From Hyphomicrobium_A sp964620915 (GTDB taxonomy: Bacteria > Pseudomonadota > Alphaproteobacteria > Rhizobiales > Hyphomicrobiaceae): 58,151 nt of DNA. A model generated the notes under the pieces. That model did not search any database. It saw only the letters and a list, made by a program, of their open reading frames with translations, and had not been told where the DNA came from. The translations under genes and the position numbers were made by a program. The stretch covers positions 1-58,151 of the forward strand of contig CAZUKP010000014.1 of NCBI GenBank assembly GCA_964620915.1, read 5' to 3'. Of the stretch, positions 27,338 through 36,302 are shown piece by piece (within the stretch, counting starts at the first letter, position 1; every line of letters starts with the position of its first letter).

Positions 27338-27618
27338 TGCATACGCAGCAGGACTATTGGTTCCGGCCAAAGCGGTATGGCTACGGTGCCGAACCAAGCA
27401 GTTGGAAAGGGTGGTTAGCGACACTTGCCTACCTCGCAGTCGTCGCGGCGATCACCTGGCCGCTCATGGTGGAACCGGCTCTCGCTGGGGTCACACTGCC
27501 AATCAGCGAAGTCGTGAAATGGTCCGTGCTCATGATCGCCGTGACGCTGGCCTTCGTTTGGCTGTGCTGGATCAAAACGGACGGAGAATGGCGCTGGCGC
27601 TGGGGCCAGCGCGACTGA
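27337..27618 (+). CDS. small two-helix membrane protein inside the suf operon
   Basis: I cannot assign a family. The 93-residue protein starts at ATG 27337, overlapping the sufB stop (TGATG). It opens with an aromatic and basic segment (YWFRPKRYGYGAEP), then two predicted membrane helices, WLATLAYLAVVAAITWPLMV (about 27-46) and VVKWSVLMIAVTLAFVWLCW (about 60-79), and a Trp/Arg-rich tail. It lies 47 bases before sufC. Tight coupling suggests it is made with SufB. A role in bringing the SUF machinery to the membrane is only inference. Confidence 0.82.
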   Translation: MHTQQDYWFRPKRYGYGAEPSSWKGWLATLAYLAVVAAITWPLMVEPALAGVTLPISEVVKWSVLMIAVTLAFVWLCWIKTDGEWRWRWGQRD

Positions 27619-27665
27619 GATGCATTTGCGGCCATGCCGCATGAAGAACGCAACCGGAGTTGAGA

Positions 27666-28421
27666 ATGCTCGAAATTAAAGACCTGCACGTAAAGATCGA
27701 AGACGAGGACCGCGAGATCCTCAAAGGGCTGACGCTGAGCATCCCCAAGGGGGAGGTGCATGCGATCATGGGCCCCAATGGTTCTGGTAAGTCGACGCTC
27801 GCCTACGTCCTTGCTGGCCGCGATGGTTACGAGGTCACGAAGGGCGACATCGTTTGGGATGGCGAAAGCGTGCTTGAGATGGACCCGGAGGAGCGCGCGG
27901 CAAAAGGTGTGTTTCTCGCCTTCCAGTACCCCATGGAAATCCCCGGCGTCGCGAGTCTGACCTTCTTGCGCACCGCGGCCAATGCCGTGCGCAAGGCACG
28001 CGGAGAGGACGAGCTTTCTACGCCCGAGTTCATGAAGCTCGTCAAAGAGAAGGCCCAGAAGCTCAGCATCGAGATGGACATGTTGAAGCGGCCCGTGAAC
28101 GTCGGCTTCTCGGGCGGCGAAAAAAAACGCTCGGAGATTCTGCAGATGGAGGTCTTGGAGCCGACACTGTGTGTACTGGACGAGACCGACTCGGGCCTCG
28201 ATATCGACGCCCTGCGCATTGTCGCCGACGGCGTCAACGGGATGCGTTCCGATGATCGCGCCATGCTGGTCATCACACACTATCAGCGGCTGTTGAATTA
28301 CATCGTGCCTGATCGCGTTCACGTGCTGGTGGACGGCAAAATCCAGCGCTCGGGCGATGCCTCGCTCGCTGAGGAGCTCGAGAAATCCGGCTACGCCGAC
28401 TATCAGGGGAAGGCCGCATGA
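27666..28421 (+). CDS. sufC: SUF ATPase SufC
   Basis: An ABC-type ATPase of 251 residues, cytoplasmic, that drives structural change in the SufBC2D scaffold. Walker A is GPNGSGKST (36-44), the signature GFSGGEKKRSEI, Walker B LCVLDETDSGLD and the H-loop VITHYQRLL. The segment FQYPMEIPG is the Q-loop typical of SufC. The start is ATG 27666, with GGAG six bases upstream; a TTG two codons earlier is less likely. A 100-base untranslated spacer separates it from sufD. Confidence 0.97.
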   Translation: MLEIKDLHVKIEDEDREILKGLTLSIPKGEVHAIMGPNGSGKSTLAYVLAGRDGYEVTKGDIVWDGESVLEMDPEERAAKGVFLAFQYPMEIPGVASLTFLRTAANAVRKARGEDELSTPEFMKLVKEKAQKLSIEMDMLKRPVNVGFSGGEKKRSEILQMEVLEPTLCVLDETDSGLDIDALRIVADGVNGMRSDDRAMLVITHYQRLLNYIVPDRVHVLVDGKIQRSGDASLAEELEKSGYADYQGKAA

Positions 28422-28521
28422 TCGTGATGGGCAAGTTGGGCATAGCGATGGACAGTGTTGGGCTGGGCACGGCGAATGAGCCGGCTCGCCTCCAAAGAAC
28501 TGAGCGCTCGGGAGGCGCGAA

Positions 28522-29865
28522 ATGAACGTAGCGGTTTTGAAGACAAAGGCAGAGCAGGCCTTGACGGAAACTTTCGGCGGCGTCGCCACCAGGCTGCCTG
28601 GCCGGCCGGCTGTTGCTGCCGCACGCAAGGACGCGATCGGCCGCTTCGGCACGCTCGGGCTGCCGCACCGGCGAATTGAGGCCTGGAAGTACACCGATCT
28701 GCGCAACGCGATGAAAGTAGCGCTGGCTCCGGTTTCGGGCGAAGCCCCATCCCTAACTGCTGCCGATCTTGGGGAGGCGCTGGGATCGCTCGCCACGTTC
28801 GATGCGACACGCGTCGTGTTCGTCGACGGCGTCTATGCTCCCGAGCTTTCGAGTGCTGATGGGATCGATGGGCTCGCCATCAGTTCATTGGCTGCGGCGC
28901 TCGACGACGAGCGCGATACCCATGTGGCGGATCTCTTGCGGCTCGAAGATGCCGATGACGATGCCGTTCTCGCACTCAACACAGCGTATGTGACGGATGG
29001 CGCGGTTTTGGCCGTTGCAGGCGGCACGAAGCTCGCAAAGCCGTTGATGCTGGTGTTCGTGCGCGCTTCGAATGCGCCGCACCTCGTGACGACACGCAAC
29101 GTGGTGAGCATCGGCGACGGGGCTGAAGTCAGCCTGATAGAGGCGTATGTAGCGTTGCCAGGCGCGGCGCTAGAGGCCCAGCACAACGCGGCGAGCGAGA
29201 CTGGCGTTGGCGAAGGCGCGAAGGTTACCCACGTGAAGTGCACCTTGGATAGCGGCAAGGCCACGCACTTGGCCAATTGGCTGGTCGACGTCGGCGCAGA
29301 GGCCGACTATCGCGGCTTCCAGTTCACCGCCAATGTCGGGCTTGTGCGCAACCAGCTTGCTGTCACATTCAAGGGAGAGGGTGCAAAGATCGATGTTTCC
29401 GGTGTGTTCCTGGCGCGCGGCAGACAACACGTCGACACGACTCTCGTTGTTGATCATGCCGTGCCGGGTTGCGTTAGCCGCGAGCTGTTCAAGGGTGTGC
29501 TTGAGGATGAAGGTCGCGGCGTCTTCCAGGGCAAGGTGATTGTGCGCCCTGATGCTCAGAAGACGGACGGCAAGCAGATGGCACAAGTCTTAATGCTATC
29601 GCCGAACGCGGAATTTGATTCCAAGCCGGAACTTGAGATCTACGCCGACGATGTCGTGTGTGGCCATGGCTCGACCAGCGTGGATATCGATGAGGATTTG
29701 CTATTTTATTGCCGTTCGCGCGGGATACCCGAGGCTGAGGCGCGCTCTCTGATGATCGAATCGTTTATTGGGGAAGCGCTTGAGAAGGTCGAGGACGAAA
29801 GTCTGCGCAACGCCCTGACGGTGGAAACGCGGCACTGGCTTGAGGCCGCTGCAAAGGGGACGTGA
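28522..29865 (+). CDS. sufD: Fe-S assembly protein SufD
   Basis: The paralogue of SufB that completes the SufBC2D scaffold and aids iron acquisition. The 447-residue protein has the SufD N-terminal helical region with LPHRRIEAWKYTDLR and a beta-helix. Its C-terminal end includes CGHGSTSVDIDEDLLFYCRSRGIPE, with the conserved histidine after Cys. The start follows GGAGG at good spacing. The TGA stop overlaps sufS as TGATG. Confidence 0.96.
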   Translation: MNVAVLKTKAEQALTETFGGVATRLPGRPAVAAARKDAIGRFGTLGLPHRRIEAWKYTDLRNAMKVALAPVSGEAPSLTAADLGEALGSLATFDATRVVFVDGVYAPELSSADGIDGLAISSLAAALDDERDTHVADLLRLEDADDDAVLALNTAYVTDGAVLAVAGGTKLAKPLMLVFVRASNAPHLVTTRNVVSIGDGAEVSLIEAYVALPGAALEAQHNAASETGVGEGAKVTHVKCTLDSGKATHLANWLVDVGAEADYRGFQFTANVGLVRNQLAVTFKGEGAKIDVSGVFLARGRQHVDTTLVVDHAVPGCVSRELFKGVLEDEGRGVFQGKVIVRPDAQKTDGKQMAQVLMLSPNAEFDSKPELEIYADDVVCGHGSTSVDIDEDLLFYCRSRGIPEAEARSLMIESFIGEALEKVEDESLRNALTVETRHWLEAAAKGT

Positions 29866-31163
29866 TGGCGAGCGAAGCCGGTAATGCTGGGGCGAGGCCC
29901 GAAGAGGCGCTGTTGACCGCGCAGCCTGGGGAAGGTGTGGGCGACGCTTATGACGTGGAGAGCATTCGTGCCGAATTCCCGATCCTTTATCGTGAAGTAT
30001 ATGGCAAGCCGCTCGTTTATCTAGACAACGCCGCGACCGCGCAAAAGCCACGGCCCGTTCTTGAGGCGATGGACCACATCTATCGCTTCGAGTACGCGAA
30101 CGTTCACCGCGGGCTTCATTACCTGTCGAATGTGGCGACCACAAAGTACGAAGACGCGCGAGAAATTACCCGGCGTTTTCTCAATGCCGGTACGGCCGAC
30201 GAAATTATCTTCACGCGCAACGCGACCGCGGCGATCAATCTGGTTGCCGAGGCTTTTGCTGGCCCGCGGATTGGCGAGGACGATGAGATCGTGCTCACGA
30301 TCATGGAGCACCATTCCAACATCGTGCCCTGGCACTTTCTACGCGAACGCAACGGCGCCGTGCTCAAGTGGGTACCGATTTCTGACAGTGGCGAATTTCT
30401 CCTCGACGAATTTGAGAGGCTGCTCACACCGAGAACGAAGATTGTCGCCATCACGCAGATGTCGAATGTTACGGGTTCCCTCGTCCCCGTGCGCGAGGTC
30501 ATCCAGATGGCGCACGCTCGTGGCATTCCTGTGCTCGTCGATGGAAGTCAGTCAGCGGTCCATATGCGCGTAGATGTCCGCGAACTCGATGCGGACTTTT
30601 TTGTCTTCACCGGTCACAAGACGTACGGGCCGACCGGGGTCGGAGTGCTTTACGCAAAGCGTGCGCATCTTGACGCCATGCGGCCCTACCAGGGTGGTGG
30701 GCAGATGATCGAGTCCGTAGCGGTTGATCGCATCACATACGGCAAGCCGCCAGAGAAGTTTGAAGCGGGCACGCCGCCAATCGTTGAGGCGATTGGGCTG
30801 GGGAGTGCGCTCAATTACATGATGCAGGTCGGTCGCGATCAGATTGCGCGCCATGAAGCAGAGCTGCGCACCTATGCACATGCGCGCCTTGGCGAGCTGC
30901 CTTGGCTGAAAATCTATGGGACCGCACCTGGAAAGGGCGCGATTATATCATTTACGATGGACGGGCTACATCCGCACGACATTTCAACCATTGTCGATCG
31001 GTCGGGGGTTGCCGTTCGCGCGGGCCATCATTGTGCACAGCCGTTGATGGAGCGCTTCGGCGTCGGAGCCATGTGCCGGGCGTCATTCGCAATGTACAAT
31101 ACCAAGGACGAGGTCGATGCACTGGTGGATGCGCTCAAGCGTGCGCGCGAACTGTTCGCTTAG
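29865..31163 (+). CDS. sufS: cysteine desulfurase SufS
   Basis: A group II cysteine desulfurase of 432 residues supplying persulfide sulfur to SufBCD. The first 30 residues are an extra low-complexity lead compared with E. coli SufS, after which VYLDNAATAQKP begins the catalytic domain. PLP lysine is in FTGHKTYGPTG. The catalytic Cys390 is in RAGHHCAQP, with the short loop of group II. SufE is not encoded in the window; SufU or SufE would have to be elsewhere. It is coupled to sufD by stop-start overlap. Confidence 0.95.
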   Translation: MASEAGNAGARPEEALLTAQPGEGVGDAYDVESIRAEFPILYREVYGKPLVYLDNAATAQKPRPVLEAMDHIYRFEYANVHRGLHYLSNVATTKYEDAREITRRFLNAGTADEIIFTRNATAAINLVAEAFAGPRIGEDDEIVLTIMEHHSNIVPWHFLRERNGAVLKWVPISDSGEFLLDEFERLLTPRTKIVAITQMSNVTGSLVPVREVIQMAHARGIPVLVDGSQSAVHMRVDVRELDADFFVFTGHKTYGPTGVGVLYAKRAHLDAMRPYQGGGQMIESVAVDRITYGKPPEKFEAGTPPIVEAIGLGSALNYMMQVGRDQIARHEAELRTYAHARLGELPWLKIYGTAPGKGAIISFTMDGLHPHDISTIVDRSGVAVRAGHHCAQPLMERFGVGAMCRASFAMYNTKDEVDALVDALKRARELFA

Positions 31164-31176
31164 CCAGGAGTAGGTG

Positions 31177-31617
31177 ATGGAACAAAAAGCAGCAGACCAG
31201 GATAGACTGCAAGAGGCGTCGGACCGGGAAGACGGCGCAGAGCACTTGCCAAAAGGTGACGCAACGCCGATTGCGGCCGCCGCAGCATCTTCCGCGTTGC
31301 CTGCCGATGAGCACGAACGCCTGCACGCCGATATCGTGACGGCTTTAAAGACGGTCTATGATCCCGAAATTCCTGCGGACATCTATGAGCTGGGTCTCAT
31401 CTACGACGTTGCAATTGACGGTGAACGCAATGTCGTGATCACCATGACTCTGACGGCGCCTGGGTGTCCGGTTGCGGGAGAGATGCCCAAATGGGTCGAG
31501 AACGCGGTCGATGCGGTTCCCGGGGTTGGCAGCACGACCGTCAACATGACGTTCCAACCGCCCTGGGACATGAGCCGTATGTCGGATGAGGCACGCTTAG
31601 CGATCAATATGTTCTAG
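31177..31617 (+). CDS. sufT: SUF maturation factor SufT (MIP18/DUF59 family)
   Basis: A 146-residue protein whose last 100 residues form the DUF59/MIP18 domain, present in SufT proteins that help deliver clusters to targets. Landmarks are LKTVYDPEIPADIYELGLIY and TLTAPGCPVAGEMP, which carries the conserved Cys, and MTFQPPWDMSRMS. The first 45 residues are Ala/Glu/Asp-rich and probably flexible. AGGAG six bases before ATG 31177 sets the start. It follows sufS by 13 bases. Confidence 0.94.
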   Translation: MEQKAADQDRLQEASDREDGAEHLPKGDATPIAAAAASSALPADEHERLHADIVTALKTVYDPEIPADIYELGLIYDVAIDGERNVVITMTLTAPGCPVAGEMPKWVENAVDAVPGVGSTTVNMTFQPPWDMSRMSDEARLAINMF

Positions 31618-31694
31618 TTGAGTGATGCACGGTCTTTTGCAGCCTGGGCAGCGGGACCCTATATGAATGCACGAAGCCTTATGGATGAGATGAG

Positions 31695-32087
31695 ATGCCA
31701 ACGCTGCGTATGATGCCCAAAGCCGTTACCATGACGGACGCTGCCGCTGCACGCGTGCGAGCGCTCATGGCCGCCAATCCAAACGCCCTGGGCTTGCGCA
31801 TTGGCGTTAAAAAGGGCGGCTGTGCCGGCATGGAATACACGATGACCGTCGCTGAGACGAAGGAGCCGCACGACGAGGTTGTCGAGGACCAGGGAGTCGT
31901 GTTGCTGATTGAACCGACTGCCATCATGTACCTGCTTGGCACCGAGATGGACTACAAGACCGACAAGCTTGCCAGTCAATTCGTTTTCAACAATCCCAAT
32001 CAGACCGGTGCGTGCGGTTGCGGCGAGAGCGTCAATCTCGAGCCGGCCACTGAATTGAAATCCGGGGCCGAGACCGACGGAGCCTGA
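31695..32087 (+). CDS. sufA: A-type Fe-S carrier (SufA/IscA/HesB family)
   Basis: A 130-residue cluster carrier that receives clusters from the scaffold and hands them to apo-proteins. The three conserved cysteines are present: one in KKGGCAGMEY and two in GACGCGESV near the C-terminus. An extra 10 residues precede the family core. It lies 77 bases after sufT. Its stop overlaps the next start (TGATG), so the DUF924 gene is probably co-transcribed. Confidence 0.95.
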   Translation: MPTLRMMPKAVTMTDAAAARVRALMAANPNALGLRIGVKKGGCAGMEYTMTVAETKEPHDEVVEDQGVVLLIEPTAIMYLLGTEMDYKTDKLASQFVFNNPNQTGACGCGESVNLEPATELKSGAETDGA

Positions 32088-32650
32088 TGGGTACCAATCC
32101 CGCCAGCGAAGGATGGATCGGGGATGTGCTCGCGTTCTGGTTTGGCGAACTCGGGCGAGAAGGCTGGTTTCGAAAAGATGCCGATACGGATCAGGCGATA
32201 CGCAACCGCTTTCTTCTCCTCTATGAAGTTCTATCGACATGGCCAGTGGAAGACGCCCTGGTAAGCGCAGATCGCGCACTGGCAACTGTGATTGTTCTCG
32301 ATCAGTTTCCCCGCAACATGTTCCGCGTCAGCCCCCAGGCTTTCGCGACCGATGCACTGGCGCGAGAGATTGCAAATCGCGCCGTTGCAACCGGGCTAGA
32401 CACAAGCCTTGCCAAAGAGCGACGGGTCTTTCTCTATCTACCGTTTGAGCACAGTGAGGACGCCACCGACCAAGTTCGCGCGGTGGAATTGATCTCATCG
32501 CAGGGGGACCCCGAGTTTGAGGACTATGCGCTCAAACATAAGGCCGTCATCGATCGATTCGGCCGCTTTCCGCATCGGAACGGCGTGCTCGGGCGCACTT
32601 CGACGCCGGAGGAAGAAGCGTTCCTCAAGGAACCTGGTAGCGGTTTCTAG
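32087..32650 (+). CDS. DUF924-family protein
   Basis: A 187-residue DUF924 protein, a helical family of unknown function in bacteria and eukaryotes with a TPR-like fold. Typical segments are VLAFWFGELGREGWFRKD near the start, VLDQFPRNMFR and YLPFEHSEDATDQ. The start codon overlaps the sufA stop, so it may be the last gene of the suf transcript, though no Fe-S role is known to me. There is no signal peptide. Confidence 0.9.
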   Translation: MGTNPASEGWIGDVLAFWFGELGREGWFRKDADTDQAIRNRFLLLYEVLSTWPVEDALVSADRALATVIVLDQFPRNMFRVSPQAFATDALAREIANRAVATGLDTSLAKERRVFLYLPFEHSEDATDQVRAVELISSQGDPEFEDYALKHKAVIDRFGRFPHRNGVLGRTSTPEEEAFLKEPGSGF

Positions 32651-32747
32651 ACGCTGTTCGTCAGCTGTAGCATATCATCATCGGTGCATTTGCTCGTGCT
32701 CGCTAGAGCCATTTGTCCGCTCGCGCTCCCAGGCTAGGGTACACCCC

Positions 32748-33155
32748 ATGAGCGCGAGTGACGGCTTCATCGAATTGCTAAAGGACTCATTGCGGGGGCT
32801 TGGGCCCGTTAGCGTCCGCCGCATGTTTGGCGGTGCTGGCCTCTACGCCGATGGCGTCATGTTCGGGCTGATCGCTGATGACACGCTCTATCTCAAGGCC
32901 AACGACGAGACCAAGCTGGCATTCGAAGCGGAAGGGCTTGAGCCCTTCTCCTATGAAGGTAAGCGCGGGAGAGTTGCGATGGCCTATTGGCGCATCCCCG
33001 AACGCTTGCTTGATGATCCCGATGAGATGGTTGCCTGGGCACGCACGGCACTTAACGTGGCGCGCCATAGTGCGGCTCGGAAACGTAAGCGCGCCAATCA
33101 GGGGCAGTCAAAAATTCCTCAACGAAGTGCTCGCCGCCAAGCGACCCGGAAATGA
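32748..33155 (+). CDS. TfoX N-terminal domain protein
   Basis: A 135-residue protein with only the N-terminal domain of TfoX/Sxy, the competence regulator of gammaproteobacteria. It has SVRRMFGGAGLYADGVMFGLI, then LYLKANDET and YWRIPERLLDD. It lacks the C-terminal TfoX domain, as do most alphaproteobacterial members, so a competence role should not be assumed. The last 30 residues are Arg/Lys-rich. Start ATG 32748. Confidence 0.88.
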   Translation: MSASDGFIELLKDSLRGLGPVSVRRMFGGAGLYADGVMFGLIADDTLYLKANDETKLAFEAEGLEPFSYEGKRGRVAMAYWRIPERLLDDPDEMVAWARTALNVARHSAARKRKRANQGQSKIPQRSARRQATRK

Positions 33156-33209
33156 CGAGAAATTGGTGATGGCAACAAATCCACGCAATTCGGCAACGGA
33201 GGCTCTCAA

Positions 33210-33770
33210 ATGATCCACAATTCGAGCGACAGCTGGGGTTGGCCTGCGAGATCCTTCCATTGGGTGCTGGCGATCTTGATATTGGTTCAATTCGGGCTCG
33301 GCCTCTGGATGGGGGAGGTTCCGCGAGCGGATCGGCCGTACTACGTCAGCATTCATGCCTCGCTCGGAATTAGCATCCTGCTCCTCATGGCCCTACGCAT
33401 CATCTGGCGTCTTGCGAATGTCGTTCCCGACGATCCATCAACGATGCCAGCTTGGCAATCTCGTGCCTCGCAGATCATGCATTGGGCGCTGTATGTGGTG
33501 ATCTTTGCCACGATTCTCGCGGGGTGGATGCTCGTGGGAACGCATCGCTCCCCGGTGGACATCTATCTCTTTGGCTTGATCAAGATGCCCCATATCATGA
33601 GCCCGGGCTCGCCTTTACATGAGCCGCTGGAGGAGATTCACGAGACGTTGGCCTTCGGGCTGATTGGGCTTGTCGCCGTGCACGTCTTGGCTGCGCTCCA
33701 CCATCACTTTGTCATGCGCGACAATATTCTGGCGCGCATGACTTCGGGACGTGGCTCGCTGCCTTCGTAA
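33210..33770 (+). CDS. cytochrome b561-type membrane protein
   Basis: A 186-residue four-helix di-haem cytochrome b of the YceJ/CybB kind, moving electrons within the inner membrane, perhaps from quinol to periplasmic partners. Helices are near residues 18-34, 46-66, 90-110 and 145-165. Candidate haem ligands are His17, His49, His91, His144 and His158. The start follows GGAGG by seven bases. It stands alone; no associated YceI gene is present. Confidence 0.92.
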   Translation: MIHNSSDSWGWPARSFHWVLAILILVQFGLGLWMGEVPRADRPYYVSIHASLGISILLLMALRIIWRLANVVPDDPSTMPAWQSRASQIMHWALYVVIFATILAGWMLVGTHRSPVDIYLFGLIKMPHIMSPGSPLHEPLEEIHETLAFGLIGLVAVHVLAALHHHFVMRDNILARMTSGRGSLPS

Positions 33771-33811
33771 CGTCGTGCGCCCCGCCCGGGTGCGCGACGC
33801 CGATCTGCGGC

Positions 33812-35365
33812 TTATTCGCTGGCTACCTTGGCTCGCCGCTTGACCGGCTTTCGCAGGAACGCGGGAACATTGTCTGCGAAACCTGCAGCGGGAGCAGCGG
33901 TTCGCCGTTCCCTCGGTTGTGCGGAGGTGTTCTGGCTGCCACGTGCAGCCTCCCGATCCGGCTGCTTTTCCTCGCGGCGGCGCGGCGTCGGCGACTTGGC
34001 TGCCGCCGGTTCTGTCGTTCCGTTCGCGCGGCTCGGAGCTCTTTCTGGAACGGGAGCCTTCTTTTGATCCCGGCGCTCGTCGGTCTTGTCGACTGTGGGC
34101 CGGCTGGCTTGCCCCCCTCCAGAACGTCTGCGACGTCCCTCAGGTTTTGCCTCACGCGCCGGTGCGCCCGAACGACGACCGCCGCGGCCACGCCGACGAT
34201 GCTTTCCGGCCTCGGCATAGTCTTGTTCGCTTGGAGGTTCGCCAATCCAAACAGCCGGCTCTCCGAGCATCTTCTCAATATCTTTGAGGGATTTGAGGTC
34301 TTCGGGTGCGACAAGCGATGCCGAGAAGCCCTCCTTACCGGCCCGGCCCGTGCGTCCGATGCGGTGGACATAGTCGTCCGATTGCCAGGGTAGATCAAAG
34401 TTGAAGATGTGGCTGACGTCAGGGATGTCCAGGCCGCGGGCAGCGACATCGCTCGCAGCCAACAGCATCAGGTCACCTGTTCGAAATTTCTCAAGCGTCT
34501 CCATGCGGCTCTTCTGATCCATGTCGCCGTGCAGTGCGCCTGCGCTGAATCCATGCTTCTGCAATGACCTGCCCAGGATGGCCACGTCGACCTTTCGGTT
34601 ACAGAAGATGATCGCGTTCTTGACGTTCTCGCTGCCGATCAGCTCACGCAGGACTTCACGCTTGGCCCAATCTTCGCCGTCGGGGCAGTAGCGAAATCTC
34701 TGAGTGATTGTCTTTGCGGTGGTGGCGGGCGGAGCAACTTCGATGCGCTCGGGATCTCTGAGGAACTGCTTGACGAGACGGGTAATCTCCGGCGGCATCG
34801 TTGCAGAGAAGAAGAGCGTCTGCCGTCTCGGCGGCAAGAGCTTGCAGATCTTCTCGATGTCGGGAATGAAGCCCATATCCAGCATGCGGTCGGCCTCGTC
34901 GATCACGAGGATCTCGACGCCCATGAGCATCAGCTTGCCGCGCTGAAAATGGTCCAAGAGGCGGCCCGGCGTAGCGATCAGGACATCAACGCCTCGGTCG
35001 AGTTTCCGGTCTTGGTCATCAAACGACACACCGCCGATAAGCAGCGCAAGGTTCAGCTTGTGATTGACCCCGTACTTCTCGAAGCTTTGCGCAACCTGAG
35101 CAGCCAACTCGCGTGTGGGGGCGAGGATAAGCGAGCGTGGCATGCGCGCCCTGGCTCTGCCGCTTTCCAGTCGGGTGATCATTGGCAAGACGAAAGAAGC
35201 AGTCTTGCCGGTACCTGTCTGGGCGATGCCGAGCACATCGCGCCCGGTAACGGCGATGGGAATTGCGGTAGATTGAATGGGAGTCGGCGTCGTATAGCCG
35301 GCAGCATCGATGGCCGCCTGCACCTTAGGGCTGAGCCCAAGCTCAGCGAAGGTCTTCTGATCCAA
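33812..35365 (-). CDS. DEAD-box RNA helicase, RhlE-like
   Basis: A 517-residue ATP-dependent RNA helicase. Motifs in order are the Q motif (TPIQ), AQTGTGKT (48-55), PTRELA, VIDEADRML, SAT, and HRIGRTGRAG. From about residue 385 the tail is a basic low-complexity RNA-binding extension (RRRGRGGRR, then Arg/Pro/Ala-rich). The only start in frame is a TTG (35365), with GGAG 13 bases upstream. RhlE proteins act in RNA turnover and ribosome assembly, and cold induction is common in the family. The start is less certain than the product. Confidence 0.94.
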   Translation of the reverse strand: MDQKTFAELGLSPKVQAAIDAAGYTTPTPIQSTAIPIAVTGRDVLGIAQTGTGKTASFVLPMITRLESGRARARMPRSLILAPTRELAAQVAQSFEKYGVNHKLNLALLIGGVSFDDQDRKLDRGVDVLIATPGRLLDHFQRGKLMLMGVEILVIDEADRMLDMGFIPDIEKICKLLPPRRQTLFFSATMPPEITRLVKQFLRDPERIEVAPPATTAKTITQRFRYCPDGEDWAKREVLRELIGSENVKNAIIFCNRKVDVAILGRSLQKHGFSAGALHGDMDQKSRMETLEKFRTGDLMLLAASDVAARGLDIPDVSHIFNFDLPWQSDDYVHRIGRTGRAGKEGFSASLVAPEDLKSLKDIEKMLGEPAVWIGEPPSEQDYAEAGKHRRRGRGGRRSGAPAREAKPEGRRRRSGGGQASRPTVDKTDERRDQKKAPVPERAPSRANGTTEPAAAKSPTPRRREEKQPDREAARGSQNTSAQPRERRTAAPAAGFADNVPAFLRKPVKRRAKVASE

Positions 35366-35633
35366 TAGTCAACGTCTCCGTCTGCGTCCTCACGGGCCCG
35401 CTCCACCATTTCCGGCGGCGGGTGACGGAGCGCAGGGGTAGGAGGATTCGCCTAATGCGGCAAAGGAAGGAAATAAGTCTCGAAAAGGGATTAACAGAAT
35501 CACGTCCCCTGCGCTCGAGCCGACCTCCTGCTCGCACATGTTCGCAAAAAACGCAAGGAAAACCAAAGGATGTGGCGCGTCGCCGCGGGGTATTCGCGAA
35601 TTCAACAACCCGAATGCAGGCCCGCTTGCGAGA

Positions 35634-36125
35634 CTATTCTCCGGCCGGCCCAATGATGTAGCGTTCGATCGCGCTCGGGCGAACACCTTTCTCGCTTCGC
35701 GCCCAGTCGCGCACCGAAATGCCAGCCTCGTGCACGGTTTCGGGATCGCCGGAGATTAGCGGGTGCCACCATTCGAGTCCGCGTCCCTCCGAGAGGCGCC
35801 GATATGCACAACTTTGCGGCAGCCAAGTAAGTGACTTCAGGTTTTCCGGGCTGATTACGATGCACTCGGGTTCGCTCGCGTGGCGATTTGCGTAGTCGCC
35901 GCACCGGCATGAGCCAATGTCCAGGAGCTGACACGAAAGCCGGGTGAGGTAGACGTCAGTCGTATCCTCCTCCTCGATCTTGACGAGGCAGCACTGTCCG
36001 CAACCGTCACATAGAGACTCCCACTCCGCGCGCGACATCTCTTCGAGCTGCTTGGTCTCCCAGAATGGCGCAGCTTCGGCGGGCGCCGCTTTCTTGGAGA
36101 TCTTCTTTTTTCGCGGAGCGCTCAT
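35634..36125 (-). CDS. YcgN/UPF0260 cysteine-cluster protein
   Basis: A 163-residue protein of the YcgN (UPF0260) family, with a conserved cysteine cluster thought to bind zinc or an Fe-S cluster. Function is unknown. Cysteines occur in CDGCGQCCLVK, a CQLLDIGSCRCGDY segment and CIVISPENLK, followed by LPQSCAYR. The start at ATG 36125 leaves a short Lys/Ala-rich lead. The frame stays open 48 codons upstream but that part is unlike the family. The stop lies 268 bases from the helicase start. Confidence 0.9.
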   Translation of the reverse strand: MSAPRKKKISKKAAPAEAAPFWETKQLEEMSRAEWESLCDGCGQCCLVKIEEEDTTDVYLTRLSCQLLDIGSCRCGDYANRHASEPECIVISPENLKSLTWLPQSCAYRRLSEGRGLEWWHPLISGDPETVHEAGISVRDWARSEKGVRPSAIERYIIGPAGE

Positions 36126-36253
36126 CAATAGCAACTTTGGAGAATGGCGATTTCTGTTTGTGGTGATGTGCAGACGATTGGCCCTGACAGCACAGAAGGT
36201 CAAATTACCCCTGCAACGGATCACACAGGTTCGGTTTATCGGCGAATAGAATA

Positions 36254-36287
36254 AAGCCCCGTCACGCATTTCGCTCTGACGGGGCTT
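36254..36287. other. perfect 11-bp hairpin
   Basis: AAGCCCCGTCA and TGACGGGGCTT form an 11-bp perfect stem with a 12-base loop. On the minus strand it is followed by TTTATTCTATT and could act as an intrinsic terminator. On the plus strand the U-run is missing, but a second hairpin with a T5 run follows 15 bases later. No coding gene that needs terminating ends here on either strand. Confidence 0.7.
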
Positions 36288-36302
36288 GTCATAGATAACA
36301 TA

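Noticed and set aside
32748..33155. Possible competence regulator.
   Set aside because: Only the TfoX N-terminal domain is present and no competence genes are nearby, so no competence role is claimed.
35179..35409. An ATG-started frame overlapping the RNA helicase start.
   Set aside because: It runs out of frame across the helicase's conserved N-terminus, so it is a shadow; the helicase TTG start explains the conserved sequence.
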